64,000 nt of DNA, from NCBI RefSeq assembly GCF_016798245.1, contig NZ_JAEUZA010000007.1:1-64000 (forward strand), given 5' to 3'. Origin of the DNA: Alkalicoccobacillus gibsonii. Its GTDB lineage: Bacteria; Bacillota; Bacilli; Bacillales; Bacillaceae_D. The first letter of the stretch is position 1, and each line of letters begins with the position of its first letter. The translations under genes were made by a program, and so were the position numbers. The notes under the pieces were generated by a model, which was not told the origin of the DNA, ran no database searches, and worked only from the letters and a program-made list of their open reading frames with translations. Of this stretch, positions 11,548-20,407 are shown one piece after another.

Positions 11548-11583
11548 TCTAGACCTCCTCCCACGTCCAACAAAGCTGCAATA

Positions 11584-11613
11584 ATAGTACCATAACGGAC
11601 TTTAAGTCCACAA
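11584..11613 (-). promoter_or_regulatory. candidate ftsH promoter
   Basis: On the minus strand TTGTGG (11608-11613), an 18-bp spacer and TACTAT (11584-11589) lie in the gap between hprT and ftsH. Confidence 0.4.
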
Positions 11614-11616
11614 ACA

Positions 11617-12156
11617 TTACCCCTCATAAATCTCTGGTTTTAACACGCCGATGTAAGGAAGATTACGGTAGCGTTCCGCGTAATCAAGTCCAAACCCTAC
11701 AACGAAGGCATCTGGCACTGTAAAACCACACATATCAGGGACGAGATCTACCTTGCGTCCATCAGGCTTATCTAAAAGAGTGACAACCTTAACTGATTTG
11801 GCTTTTCTATAATGAAACAGCTCAATTAAGTACTTAAGAGTAAGTCCGCTGTCAATGATATCTTCGACAATCAAGACGTCACGTCCTTCAACAGACGTGT
11901 TTAAGTCTTTAATAATTTTCACTTCACCAGATGAAACCATGGCATTCCCATAGCTTGATACATCCATAAAGTCTAACTCAAGATGAGCATCTACATGCTT
12001 AATTAGCTCTGCCATAAAAGGGAGCGCACCTTTTAGAACACCTACAAAAAGAGGGAACGCGTCTTTATATTGTTCCGTAATTTCGCTTCCTAATTCACGG
12101 GCTTTATTCTGGATTTCTTCTTCGGAAATCAGTATCTCTTTCAATTCATCTTTCAT
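11617..12156 (-). CDS. hprT: hypoxanthine phosphoribosyltransferase
   Basis: Salvages hypoxanthine (and usually guanine) using PRPP. The PRPP-binding motif [14 protein letters not shown] is clear, and DFMDVSSYG and the C-terminal [12 protein letters not shown] are family hallmarks. The open frame extends to 12204, but homologues begin near MKDELKEIL, so 12156 (179 residues) is preferred; the TTG just before it (12159) lies closer to the GGAGGG site and may be used instead. It follows tilS closely, and together they are an essential pair in B. subtilis. Confidence 0.93.
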   Translation of the reverse strand: MKDELKEILISEEEIQNKARELGSEITEQYKDAFPLFVGVLKGALPFMAELIKHVDAHLELDFMDVSSYGNAMVSSGEVKIIKDLNTSVEGRDVLIVEDIIDSGLTLKYLIELFHYRKAKSVKVVTLLDKPDGRKVDLVPDMCGFTVPDAFVVGFGLDYAERYRNLPYIGVLKPEIYEG

Positions 12157-12209
12157 CAAAGGCTTTAGACCCTCCTGTTTAATTCGGTTCCTAAACCGTA
12201 TCAACCGGT

Positions 12210-13595
12210 TTAGTTCCTTAAAAATGTCAGCTTCACAATGTTCTTAGTCTTTTCTGTAACGACTGCTATACGTGATCTTTGTAAGTATGGTACCCAAATA
12301 ATGCATCCATTTGCATCGGTAACAATTGGCCACTCTGATCTTAAAGACTTAGGTAACTTCCGATCAATAAAAAGCCTGTTAAGCTTCTTCGTACCGTCCA
12401 TTCCTAAAGCATTAATCCGATCACCTGGTAGGGTTACGCGGACACTTAACGGCATTTGAACAGAGTCCAAATCTAAGAGCACTTCATGCGGTCCGACTGG
12501 TTCTTCTTGGCTTACAGAACTAGCGCTTACCTCTCCTAGTGAGTGAAACACTTTACCCGGTACCTTAAGCTCCTTAGTTATGTGATTCAGTTCGTTTTGC
12601 TCGTTTCGCACAAAGTGACAACGGTTGTATTCGCGATTTACTTTCAAACCATCAGGCAGTTCAAGCGTTGCTGAAGGATTATTCGCTCCTAGCATTGTTA
12701 TCGTTTGCTCAATATGTACAGAAGTAATACGGGCAGACTTCTTGTAAAGATAATTTAATATTAGATGAATCATTCTCCTTTGTAAAGGGAGTGCCACTGA
12801 GAGGAATAAATCAATGGAGATTGTAACAATTTGTTCACGTTTATCAAGGACTACCTGCTTCATGGCCTCTTCTGCGAGACCATTTAAAAAGTCTTGATCT
12901 TCTGATTGCCACTCCTGATATCGTTGCACATGCATATGTATGTTTGGATTCTCTTCGGTTACAAATGGAAGAATCACTTCTCTAAAACGATTACGTGTAT
13001 ATGCTGATGAAGTATTGCTTGAATCGATCCTATAAGGAATCCTGTTTTCCTCGCAGTACGCGACGATATCTACTTTTGACAAGGATAAAAAGGGCCTTAT
13101 CAGTGTCGCTTGATGAAAGGGTCGTAGAGCTTCCATTCCTGGCTTTTGCAGGGCATTTGCACTTCGAACGAGTTTCATTAGAACCGTCTCGATCTGATCA
13201 TCACCGTGATGCGCAACGGCTAGATAGCCTCCCTTTACCTCATCCAATATTCTTTCCAATTGGCTGTACCGTAATTCTCTTGCTGCTAGTGATGAACCAA
13301 TTCGTTGCTCTTGTGCATACCGCTTAACATCCACTCTTTGGGATATAAATGCGATCCCCGCCTGCTCACAATATGCCCTTACCAAGTGTTCATCCTGATC
13401 GGATTCATCTCCACGAAGTTGATGGTTAATGTGAGCTGCCGTTATGCGTATGTTATACTTTTGCCTTTCTTTATAGAGAAAATGCAATAAAGCCATTGAG
13501 TCCGGGCCACCAGAAACGGCAATAACAATATGCTGCCCTTCTATACCCATCTGTGTGTGCTTTATAAACGTATGCACCGACTCCTCAATGTTCAA
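12210..13595 (-). CDS. tilS: tRNA(Ile)-lysidine synthase
   Basis: Converts cytidine-34 of the CAT-anticodon tRNA-Ile to lysidine so that it reads AUA. The 461-residue protein has the PP-loop [15 protein letters not shown] (about 26-40), the HINHQLRG region and a C-terminal TilS domain. A TATAAT -10 element sits 46-51 bp upstream, but I see no good -35. It is followed by hprT. Confidence 0.94.
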   Translation of the reverse strand: MNIEESVHTFIKHTQMGIEGQHIVIAVSGGPDSMALLHFLYKERQKYNIRITAAHINHQLRGDESDQDEHLVRAYCEQAGIAFISQRVDVKRYAQEQRIGSSLAARELRYSQLERILDEVKGGYLAVAHHGDDQIETVLMKLVRSANALQKPGMEALRPFHQATLIRPFLSLSKVDIVAYCEENRIPYRIDSSNTSSAYTRNRFREVILPFVTEENPNIHMHVQRYQEWQSEDQDFLNGLAEEAMKQVVLDKREQIVTISIDLFLSVALPLQRRMIHLILNYLYKKSARITSVHIEQTITMLGANNPSATLELPDGLKVNREYNRCHFVRNEQNELNHITKELKVPGKVFHSLGEVSASSVSQEEPVGPHEVLLDLDSVQMPLSVRVTLPGDRINALGMDGTKKLNRLFIDRKLPKSLRSEWPIVTDANGCIIWVPYLQRSRIAVVTEKTKNIVKLTFLRN

Positions 13596-13674
13596 ACCAA
13601 AACGACCCCTTTGCCTTATGTTTTCACCCTACTTGAGTTTATTATAGCGCGTTTAAACAAAAACATGTCTCAAA

Positions 13675-13706
13675 AAAAGAAAAGGCCTTAACAAAATAGG
13701 CCCTTA
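13675..13706 (-). terminator. terminator overlapping the end of yabT
   Basis: On the minus strand a GGGCCTA/TAAGGCC hairpin is followed by TTTTCTTTTTTT. It begins at the yabT stop codon and separates the sporulation unit from tilS. Confidence 0.75.
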
Positions 13707-14657
13707 CATTGTAAGAATGAATATATATAGAAGACAACCAATAAAAAGCAAGGTTGCACTTAAGGCTAATTCTACTTTAAATCCGCGTTTTTTCTTTTGT
13801 TTATTTGCACGGTTACGTTTTGGTGTTCCTGTATAGTCAGACGCAGCCACTCGCTGCATCGCATTCGTCATGTCCCTTTTCATAACTCCCGCTTGATTGT
13901 AATGGCCCGTTAATGCTTTGACTAAAATCGATTCATACGGTCTTAAAAGAGGCTGGCCATGGATCGATGCTTTGAGCTGTTGGAGGGGCGATCCTGATTT
14001 CTTATCAAACCGTTTTGGGTATGCACAGTTGATCATAATCATGGCAACGGAAAACAAATCATAGGACGGCTCGGCCTTTCTTGTACCTAACGTCCAGTAG
14101 CCTCGATCAAAAAACTCCGTATATTCTTTGATCGAACGACCAAGAAGTGTTGTTCCTCCAACATCGAGCCATCGTACTCGTGAAGGAGGACCGGTTACAA
14201 GTAGATTATCTGGTTTTAAATCGCCAAATACCCAGCCTTCTTTATGAAGATTCTCCAAGTCTCCAAGTAATTGTAGAATCATTAGCCCCAACCATTCTGA
14301 CCCCTTGCCGTTCATAAACGTAATTAACGCTTCACCTTTTACGTATTCCATCGCGTAGAACGAATAGATAGCTCCATTGTATTGAACGTCGTCCACATCC
14401 ATTAACTTTGGACCTAGAACAACCCCTGTTCTTTTTGAGAATTGTCTTAGGACGTTGACTTCATTTGTTATCGACATGCTATCTATTCCCACTTTAAATG
14501 CCACTAAACCATCTGTTGATTGAGTCAGATACACGGTTCCCGTAGCACCTTCACCAAGGGTGCGGATGACCGTATACTGTTTTTTATTCCATTTACCAAG
14601 AAATCGCGCCCCAGAAGCAAACTTAATCGGCGATTTCGTCGAGTAACTGTTCCTCAT
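13704..14657 (-). CDS. yabT: membrane-anchored Hanks-type serine/threonine kinase YabT
   Basis: In B. subtilis YabT is a sporulation kinase activated by DNA that phosphorylates RecA, among others. The 317-residue protein has the glycine loop LGEGATGTVYL (about 35-45), the VAFK lysine and the catalytic loop FGDLKPDNLLV (about 159-169). The DFG position reads DVGG, as in the B. subtilis protein. A basic stretch precedes a single C-terminal transmembrane helix (about 294-316). It overlaps yabS by 35 bp. Confidence 0.9.
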   Translation of the reverse strand: MRNSYSTKSPIKFASGARFLGKWNKKQYTVIRTLGEGATGTVYLTQSTDGLVAFKVGIDSMSITNEVNVLRQFSKRTGVVLGPKLMDVDDVQYNGAIYSFYAMEYVKGEALITFMNGKGSEWLGLMILQLLGDLENLHKEGWVFGDLKPDNLLVTGPPSRVRWLDVGGTTLLGRSIKEYTEFFDRGYWTLGTRKAEPSYDLFSVAMIMINCAYPKRFDKKSGSPLQQLKASIHGQPLLRPYESILVKALTGHYNQAGVMKRDMTNAMQRVAASDYTGTPKRNRANKQKKKRGFKVELALSATLLFIGCLLYIFILTM

Positions 14658-15357
14658 GATTCAGCAAGCTCCTTTTCGAACCTTTTTGAGTAAAGATACG
14701 AACGGCTGCTTGAATCGCAGGACCAGTTGGCGTCGTTCCTCCGGGTGATAGCTTTTGAAACACACTAGTTAAGCTATCTAAACGAGGTGTCCATTCGAGT
14801 AAACGATCCACTTCTCGTCGTTTCCCAGGGAATGAATACAAAGCGAAGCGATTTTCCCCCACCCTCGAAGTTAAACTAATAGAAAGATCTGTTAGCGCCT
14901 CTTGCACCATCGGCAGCTTTTCTCGCATACTGGCGCTTGTATCAACTAGAATAAGTACCTCAAGTGAAATCGTCTCTCCTAAATCATCGACTACTTCCAT
15001 GACCTGCCCTCTTTTTTCAGGTGGCAGATCCTCGAGTTCTTGCCCACCCCCTAATATATCCTGCAGCTCTTTATTTACGACTCCATGCAATGTCTGTGTC
15101 ATGGCTTTTCTTGTCACCATCTGCACTGTTTTTGCAAGTTGCTTCGCATATACAATCTGGCTAACACCGCCTCCTGCAAGAGCAATCGCTTCTACTTCTT
15201 TTATACCTTGTTCATTTAACGAATCTCCATCAACGATCCCGATCACATTAAGTGTGATTCCTTGTTCCTTGCCGATCGCTGCTATCGCAATAGGATCTTC
15301 CCCTTGATTTGAATGACCATCTGTAATTAATAGGATTTGCTTCAACGTACCTTTCAT
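14623..15357 (-). CDS. yabS: von Willebrand A-domain protein YabS
   Basis: A 244-residue cytosolic protein with VWA-type segments. One begins at the N-terminus (ILLITDGHSNQGEDP) and another in the middle carries a MIDAS-like LVDTSASM. The start at 15357 is chosen because GGAGG lies eight bases upstream; a longer frame opens at 15390. It stands between spoIIE and yabT as in B. subtilis, where the pair is linked to sporulation. The biochemical role is not known to me; a protein-binding partner of the kinase is an inference. Confidence 0.85.
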   Translation of the reverse strand: MKGTLKQILLITDGHSNQGEDPIAIAAIGKEQGITLNVIGIVDGDSLNEQGIKEVEAIALAGGGVSQIVYAKQLAKTVQMVTRKAMTQTLHGVVNKELQDILGGGQELEDLPPEKRGQVMEVVDDLGETISLEVLILVDTSASMREKLPMVQEALTDLSISLTSRVGENRFALYSFPGKRREVDRLLEWTPRLDSLTSVFQKLSPGGTTPTGPAIQAAVRIFTQKGSKRSLLNHEEQLLDEIAD

Positions 15358-15431
15358 CGACAATCCCTCCAAGTGTGTGTTTGGTACCATCCTTCACGCT
15401 TTAGAGAGAATCTATACCTATTGGTACGTCG

Positions 15432-17927
15432 TCAGGCTCGTTTTTTCAAAGGAGGCGAAGGCCGGTAAAGTGGGATCGAGGCCCATTTAGGTGTATTCCG
15501 TTTTACCTCAGCCACAATGACCGTCATATCATCCTCAATCTGATAGCCGCTATCTGACCGGATTACACGCTCCAAAATCATATCTGCCATCTCCTGTGGG
15601 TCAGCCCCCTCCAGTTCTCCGATCATTCGCTTCATCCATTGATCTTTGTTTTCAACGTGCGATGGAGAATCAAAGATTCCATCACTAACCATGATAATGA
15701 CATCACCCGCTTTTAGCTGTTCACTGACAACATCTACGTCAAAATCCTGGAACATGCCCATTGGTAGATTGCTTGCATCAATTTGGAGCACTTTATCCCT
15801 TCGCTTAATAAAGGTCGGAATGGACCCGATTTTTAAAAACTTCGCTTTTGCTGTTTGTAAATCAATCATCGCTAAATCAAGAGTGGAAAAGATCTCGTCT
15901 GTGGTTCGGAGAGAAAGAACCGAGTTAACAGATTTAATTGCGACCATCTCTTCGATCCCGGACTCCAGTACCTTTTGCAGTAGCTTTAGCGTTTCTGTAC
16001 TCTCTAAATGTGCCCGCTCCCCGTTCCCCATGCCATCGCTAATGGCGAGCGCAAACTGTCCTGATCCAAGCTCCAAGGTGGAATAGCTATCACCAGAAAT
16101 CCAGGCACCTCCCTTAGCCACATTCGCGACACCGGTCTCTACAACAAATTGTCTTGCTGAAGCAAAGGTCATATGACTATGTCCATTTGAATAGAAGCCC
16201 GCCTCCTCCTTCTGTAGAACGATCGTTTCATTTAACAGGGATGAGAGCATCGGTGCAATTACTTTCTCGCCAATTCCCTGCCCCCCGTCAAACGGCACAC
16301 TCAACTCAATTTCAGCTTGACCCGCTCTTAGACTGTAGATATCAATATGGCCCACTTCAATACCTGCTCCTCTAAGCATTTCTAGAAGCTCCTCCTCCTG
16401 CTGATAATGAGCCTCCTTCTCTTTTTGAATTTCCTTGGCGAAATCACCCATCACCTGTGACACTCCAAGTAATTGATCAGCGACAAGCTTCCGGCTTTCT
16501 GACACTTGTTTTCTAAGCATTTGATTCACTTGATAATGGCTATGCTCTGTCACAATGGCCTGAACGACCTTTTCCGGCCTTATACAATGCTTATTCCATT
16601 CCATTTGGAGTATTTGATCCTTCACCTCACCATTTTTCTCTGTTTCAGTCATAATTTTATTCATCGTTTCATAGGTTTTAGAAAAGTTCTGCACCCAGCA
16701 CTTCTCTTTTTTAAAGCATGTTTGGCATGTTTTTTCCGTAACATTGCTCAGGAAATAATCCACTTCCTTTTCGCCTCGCTCCTGGTCATCAGTAGGAGGA
16801 GGCATCTGAAAGCTTTTTGATAGCGTTTGAAAAAGAGTGGAGAACTGTTCGACTCTACCTGCTGTAACATCACGTATTTTCTTTAAATATTGCTGTTGCT
16901 CATTCGCATACTCCACCGTACCTGGTATGTAGCGTGAAATCTTATGAATTAGGCGATTTGGCGTAAGGAAGAACAATAGAATTGCAGCAAATGTCTCGAG
17001 TAGCGTGGCAGCAATACCCGGTCCCCCCTCGCCATACATACCTATTAATAGAGTACCGACAAGAAGACCTACGGCTACGCCCACTTTTTTCCCTTCTTTA
17101 AGAAGACCTCCAAGTAGCCCTGAGAAGGCTAGTAGACTCATTTGATATAAATTGGCGAGACTAGCGAGACTTAATATGAGTCCGGTCACCACCCCGACTG
17201 TGGAACCAATCGCCGCTCCGCCAACTAATCCAAAAATAAGTAATAAATATCTGGCCATTACGTGTTCAACGGTCATATCATTCCAGGCCCAACCGACGGT
17301 TCCCGTCATGACGGACGCGAGTAAAATAATTAAACAAATAATTTCTTCATTCTTTAAAGGTCGCTGAATTCGTTTTGCTGTTAAAAGTGGAACGCTCTGC
17401 AGGAAGATCATCGTTAGGATGAAGCTAAGTCCTGATTCTACAGCTGCCATCATCAATGCATATCCTGATATGGTGCCGGTTCCTATAAAGACAAGCCCTA
17501 GCCTTGAAAGTAAGCTGGCTGAGAAAACAAGGTAAGGCAGTGCACTTGTTTGATCCGAGACAAATCGTGCTACAGCTTTTTGTAAGAGGATGTACGCAAT
17601 GATGGCCGTAATGACAAATCCGACCTGACCGTGATAACTGAATATGGCTCCGCCTAAGAGAGAGAATGCGGCAATCGCTGCTTTATCACGTTTAAGTAGA
17701 TACACCGCTGCTAGAAGAGGTAATACAAAAGGAGTTAACTCTGTTAAGATGACGGCTCGTCCGAGTAAGAATCCCATAATGGCTATTAGAAGACCCCATT
17801 TATAGAATGCTGTATCAAACCAATTGATGGCTTGTCGCTTCATTGAATCTGTGGTTCCTTGATAGACTTGTCCGACTTTCGCTATCCATACAGGTTCACT
17901 CCATAACTTTACAGCTTTCTTTAACAT
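15432..17927 (-). CDS. spoIIE: stage II sporulation protein E, PP2C phosphatase
   Basis: Dephosphorylates SpoIIAA to activate sigma-F in the forespore and interacts with FtsZ at the polar septum. The 831-residue protein has about ten hydrophobic segments in the first 320 residues. A central cytoplasmic region contains a cysteine cluster (CQTCFKKEKC, 401-410). The C-terminal PP2C domain carries ISDGMGNGERAH (about 629-640) and VSDGIFDSP, with the metal-binding aspartates. A dedicated Spo0A-type promoter lies upstream. Confidence 0.97.
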   Translation of the reverse strand: MLKKAVKLWSEPVWIAKVGQVYQGTTDSMKRQAINWFDTAFYKWGLLIAIMGFLLGRAVILTELTPFVLPLLAAVYLLKRDKAAIAAFSLLGGAIFSYHGQVGFVITAIIAYILLQKAVARFVSDQTSALPYLVFSASLLSRLGLVFIGTGTISGYALMMAAVESGLSFILTMIFLQSVPLLTAKRIQRPLKNEEIICLIILLASVMTGTVGWAWNDMTVEHVMARYLLLIFGLVGGAAIGSTVGVVTGLILSLASLANLYQMSLLAFSGLLGGLLKEGKKVGVAVGLLVGTLLIGMYGEGGPGIAATLLETFAAILLFFLTPNRLIHKISRYIPGTVEYANEQQQYLKKIRDVTAGRVEQFSTLFQTLSKSFQMPPPTDDQERGEKEVDYFLSNVTEKTCQTCFKKEKCWVQNFSKTYETMNKIMTETEKNGEVKDQILQMEWNKHCIRPEKVVQAIVTEHSHYQVNQMLRKQVSESRKLVADQLLGVSQVMGDFAKEIQKEKEAHYQQEEELLEMLRGAGIEVGHIDIYSLRAGQAEIELSVPFDGGQGIGEKVIAPMLSSLLNETIVLQKEEAGFYSNGHSHMTFASARQFVVETGVANVAKGGAWISGDSYSTLELGSGQFALAISDGMGNGERAHLESTETLKLLQKVLESGIEEMVAIKSVNSVLSLRTTDEIFSTLDLAMIDLQTAKAKFLKIGSIPTFIKRRDKVLQIDASNLPMGMFQDFDVDVVSEQLKAGDVIIMVSDGIFDSPSHVENKDQWMKRMIGELEGADPQEMADMILERVIRSDSGYQIEDDMTVIVAEVKRNTPKWASIPLYRPSPPLKKRA

Positions 17928-17961
17928 AAGAGACCCACCACCCTATTAGATTCGTGGTCTC

Positions 17962-17994
17962 ATTATAAACAGAAGCGCGGGCAAGAATTTGTCA
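17962..17994 (-). promoter_or_regulatory. spoIIE promoter, Spo0A-type with 21-bp spacer
   Basis: On the minus strand a -10 TATAAT (17962-17967) is separated by exactly 21 bp from TGACAA (17989-17994). The wide spacing is the known feature of Spo0A-activated sigma-A promoters such as spoIIE and spoIIG. The -35 region TGACAAA itself fits the 0A-box core TGNCGAA in six of seven positions, and a second partial match (AGTCGAA) lies at 18022-18028. Confidence 0.7.
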
Positions 17995-18028
17995 CAATCA
18001 CAGGTGGCAATGAAGGAATCGTTCGACT

Positions 18029-18200
18029 TCATTCGGCCTGAATCAAAGGAATGGCACACAGAAGGTTGAAAAGCGTGTTCAAATAGACGCACATAACCAC
18101 CTTTTATCAGTGTGTCTGCGATAATTTGGCATACGGTTTTCTGTTTAATTTTATAATAGGTGTGAAACTAGCATTCTAGTGGGCTTTCTTTAAGACGACA
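18029..18200. other. intergenic stretch between spoIIE promoter and tRNA terminator
   Basis: The gap 17928-18252 holds the spoIIE promoter and the tRNA terminator. The part given here shows no reading frame with a ribosome site and no clear hairpin; I see nothing further in it. Confidence 0.5.
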
Positions 18201-18235
18201 AAAAAAGATCGACAGGAATTATCCTGCCGATCTTT
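18201..18235 (-). terminator. terminator after tRNA-Met
   Basis: On the minus strand the stem GATCGGCAGGA/TCCTGTCGATC is followed by TTTTTTT, about 18 bases after the tRNA 3' end. Confidence 0.9.
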
Positions 18236-18252
18236 CGTATGTCTTGCAATTA

Positions 18253-18326
18253 TAGCGGCGGAGGGGATCGAACCCCCGACCTCACGGGTATGAACCGTAC
18301 GCTCTAGCCAGCTGAGCTACACCGCC
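18253..18326 (-). tRNA. tRNA-Met (anticodon CAT)
   Basis: A 74-nt cloverleaf reads from GGCGGTG to CGCCGCTA on the minus strand. It has a TAGCTCAGCTGG D-arm, the anticodon loop TTCATAC and the T-loop TTCGATC. The sequence agrees with the elongator tRNA-Met of Bacillus found at this same locus. The 3' CCA is not encoded (TAA follows position 73), so it must be added after transcription. It has its own promoter and terminator. Confidence 0.95.
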
Positions 18327-18360
18327 TCAAGTATGTCGCATGAAAATGACGACAAGACTT

Positions 18361-18389
18361 AATATACCCTCATATGCCGGTCATGTCAA
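18361..18389 (-). promoter_or_regulatory. tRNA-Met promoter
   Basis: On the minus strand a perfect TTGACA (18384-18389), a 17-bp spacer and TATATT (18361-18366) lie about 35 bp upstream of the tRNA 5' end. Confidence 0.85.
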
Positions 18390-18401
18390 TCGTTTTCCGC
18401 A

Positions 18402-18430
18402 TAAAAAAAGACAGATTCAAGATCTGCCTC
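18402..18430 (-). terminator. terminator after yabR
   Basis: On the minus strand GGCAGAT/ATCTGTC closes a five-base loop and is followed by TTTTTTT. It ends the yabP-yabQ-divIC-yabR unit before the tRNA promoter. Confidence 0.85.
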
Positions 18431-18468
18431 TTTTGTCTATTCTATAAGGAGCTCATCCAAACAGCAGT

Positions 18469-18939
18469 TTAGCCTCTTTTTGCACCGCGTCCTCCACGTT
18501 TAGATTCAGTTTGACGCTTGATGGTCGTTAACCGTTCTTCGCTATCCTTTAAGAAGCGACTGACCTTATCTTCAAACGTAACAGTTTGCCTAACATTTCC
18601 TCTTTGACTGCGGTTTCCCCCTTGAGGTCGACTATTATTAAATGGTCTGGAGGGACGTGAGGCAGGACTAGGACGTGAAGCCTTGTCTGGCACACTAGCC
18701 GGGCGATCTTGAGCCTTTCTAATTGATAAACCAATTTTTCCATCTTTCTCAACGTTCACAACTTTTACCAGGACTTCTTGGCCAACCTTCAAAAACTCAT
18801 TAATATCTTTAACATAGTTATCAGCCACTTCACTAATATGAACAAGTCCCGTTGTTCCGCCCGGTAGTTCTACGAATGCACCGAAATGTGTAATGCCCGT
18901 CACTTTGCCCTGCACCTTGCTGCCTGCTTCAATTGACAT
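18469..18939 (-). CDS. yabR: S1-domain RNA-binding protein YabR
   Basis: The first 75 of 156 residues form an S1 RNA-binding domain, with GKVTGITHFGAFVELPGG and GLVHISEVAD as typical strands. The rest is basic and rich in Arg, Ser, Pro and Gly, which suggests extra RNA contacts in a disordered tail. It is related to general stress protein 13 and the S1-like proteins of Firmicutes. Its exact role is unknown to me. It is last in the divIC unit, as in B. subtilis. Confidence 0.88.
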   Translation of the reverse strand: MSIEAGSKVQGKVTGITHFGAFVELPGGTTGLVHISEVADNYVKDINEFLKVGQEVLVKVVNVEKDGKIGLSIRKAQDRPASVPDKASRPSPASRPSRPFNNSRPQGGNRSQRGNVRQTVTFEDKVSRFLKDSEERLTTIKRQTESKRGGRGAKRG

Positions 18940-19015
18940 GAAAAGATAGATCCTCCTTAAATATCTGTAAAAAAATCACTTTGAAATATAGTATAACCGA
19001 AAGCAAAAAAAGGTG

Positions 19016-19393
19016 TCAATCTGATGATGATTCTGGTAATTTATATAATGTTTCTCCAGGACGTGTTAAAAAATAATCCCTTCTGAGAACTTCTCCGATA
19101 TAATCAGGATTATTATAATTCTGAATATCCTGTTCAAGCTTTTCCTGTTCCGCAATGAGGGCATCATGCTCTTCTTGTAATGTTGCCTGTTCTTCTTTTT
19201 TCTCTCCAATCGACTTGGCCTGGGTTATTAGTGTGGCTGATACAATGCCAAGTATAATGAACCCAACAAAGCCTAGCACCGTCAATCGTCTCATCAATCC
19301 CCGCTTACGCTTAAGCTGTAATTGCTTTTCTTGTTCGCGTTGCTTAATATAAGCAGAATCTAATTCTCTTATCGTAGGTTTTCTGTTGGCCAT
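19016..19393 (-). CDS. divIC: cell-division protein DivIC (FtsB-like)
   Basis: A bitopic divisome protein that pairs with FtsL and DivIB. The 125 residues comprise a basic cytoplasmic N-terminus, one transmembrane helix (about 36-57), a charged coiled coil (about 60-92), and the family ending with YIGEVLRRDYFLTRPGETLY. It lies 6 bp after yabQ. An essential role is known for the B. subtilis protein. Confidence 0.94.
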   Translation of the reverse strand: MANRKPTIRELDSAYIKQREQEKQLQLKRKRGLMRRLTVLGFVGFIILGIVSATLITQAKSIGEKKEEQATLQEEHDALIAEQEKLEQDIQNYNNPDYIGEVLRRDYFLTRPGETLYKLPESSSD

Positions 19394-19399
19394 TCATGA

Positions 19400-19987
19400 T
19401 CACCTCTTGTCTTTCTTCTTCCATACAGTACGGACAACCTCCTTTATTTTCATAAAAAAAGGTTGTAACCTTTTCCAAAGCTTTGTACCCCCGATTATTC
19501 GATTGATTGGCCGCATCAACCACTCGAGTGGTCTCCAAATTATCATAAATAGGATTAGACAAATCTTCCAAACGATCGTTACTATCATCATACAAAAGCT
19601 TAGGAATAGATACAATATCCATTTTATCGGCTTAACAATAACGTAATACAAACTTTTTTTTGCAAAACGGACAATGCCAACAATTAAAGCTATGAGCCTG
19701 TCCAGTAAGTAGTTAAAAATCCGCTGCAAAAGAGCTCTATATGCGGCGTACCCACATAATAAGGCACAAAACACATAAAAACGCAGCTCTCCCATATTAG
19801 ATAGAAATAGCACATAAAAAACGATCAGTGCCAAGCAACACCAGAACAAAAAGTCCCTCACTGCTACCACCCAGCTAAACGAGTGTGGGTGGCGAGTGAG
19901 TTTACTGTACGTATCCAATGATGCTCCTAAACACGCACCCATAGCCAGCATCGATAACATGGTCTGAAGCTGTATGGTTAACGTCAC
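19400..19987 (-). CDS. yabQ: spore cortex biosynthesis membrane protein YabQ
   Basis: A 195-residue integral membrane protein needed for cortex formation in B. subtilis. Several hydrophobic helices lie between residues 1 and 145, and the C-terminus is basic (ending KKKDKR). Its start overlaps the yabP stop by 4 bp (ATGA), so the two are coupled. Conservation is low at the sequence level; position and membrane pattern support the call. Confidence 0.88.
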   Translation of the reverse strand: MTLTIQLQTMLSMLAMGACLGASLDTYSKLTRHPHSFSWVVAVRDFLFWCCLALIVFYVLFLSNMGELRFYVFCALLCGYAAYRALLQRIFNYLLDRLIALIVGIVRFAKKSLYYVIVKPIKWILYLFLSFCMMIVTIVWKICLILFMIIWRPLEWLMRPINRIIGGTKLWKRLQPFFMKIKEVVRTVWKKKDKR

Positions 19988-20292
19988 TTAAATAACTTCC
20001 CTAGAAAACCTTTGGACTTATCCTGACCAGATTGATCCAGATAAATCATGTCATGAATTTTACCCTCTATTGAGACGAGTCCTTGCTCGACATTTAAATT
20101 TTTCATGTGAAGATTCTGGCCTTTAACCGATAAAAATCCCATGGTTGTTTCCATTAAGAATTCTTCATTATCAAAGCTTTCTACTTGTTTTACACCTGTA
20201 ATATCGAGCTGCTTACGCCCTTTTAACGTAATATCGTGATCCTTGGATTCACTTGCCCTGCCCATTGGTGCACCGAATTCGAACTGATCCAT
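19984..20292 (-). CDS. yabP: sporulation protein YabP
   Basis: A small soluble protein of 102 residues from the YabP/YqfC family, required for spore cortex/coat assembly in B. subtilis and expressed under sigma-E there. The segment KQLDITGVKQVESFDNEEFLM and the later LSVKGQNLHMKNLNVEQG match the family. A GGAGGGAG site precedes the ATG. No clear sigma-E promoter could be read in the 115 bases upstream. The accessory block begins just beyond it. Confidence 0.9.
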   Translation of the reverse strand: MDQFEFGAPMGRASESKDHDITLKGRKQLDITGVKQVESFDNEEFLMETTMGFLSVKGQNLHMKNLNVEQGLVSIEGKIHDMIYLDQSGQDKSKGFLGKLFK

Positions 20293-20407
20293 CCGTATCT
20301 CCCTCCAACAACTTAGTAGTTCACTATATGACGGGAGGGAGCGAATTAGAACAAGCCCTTAAGCATAGGGAAAAGCTGCAGCACTTTGGCTCACAGCTTC
20401 GGACTTC

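Noticed and set aside
19344-19622. Alternative frame inside yabQ with a CPYC-like motif
   Set aside because: It lies within yabQ on the same strand in another frame; the yabP-yabQ-divIC packing leaves no room for it.
20293-20407. Sigma-E promoter of yabP
   Set aside because: A GTCATATA stretch resembles a -35, but no matching -10 (CATA-type) follows at the right distance.
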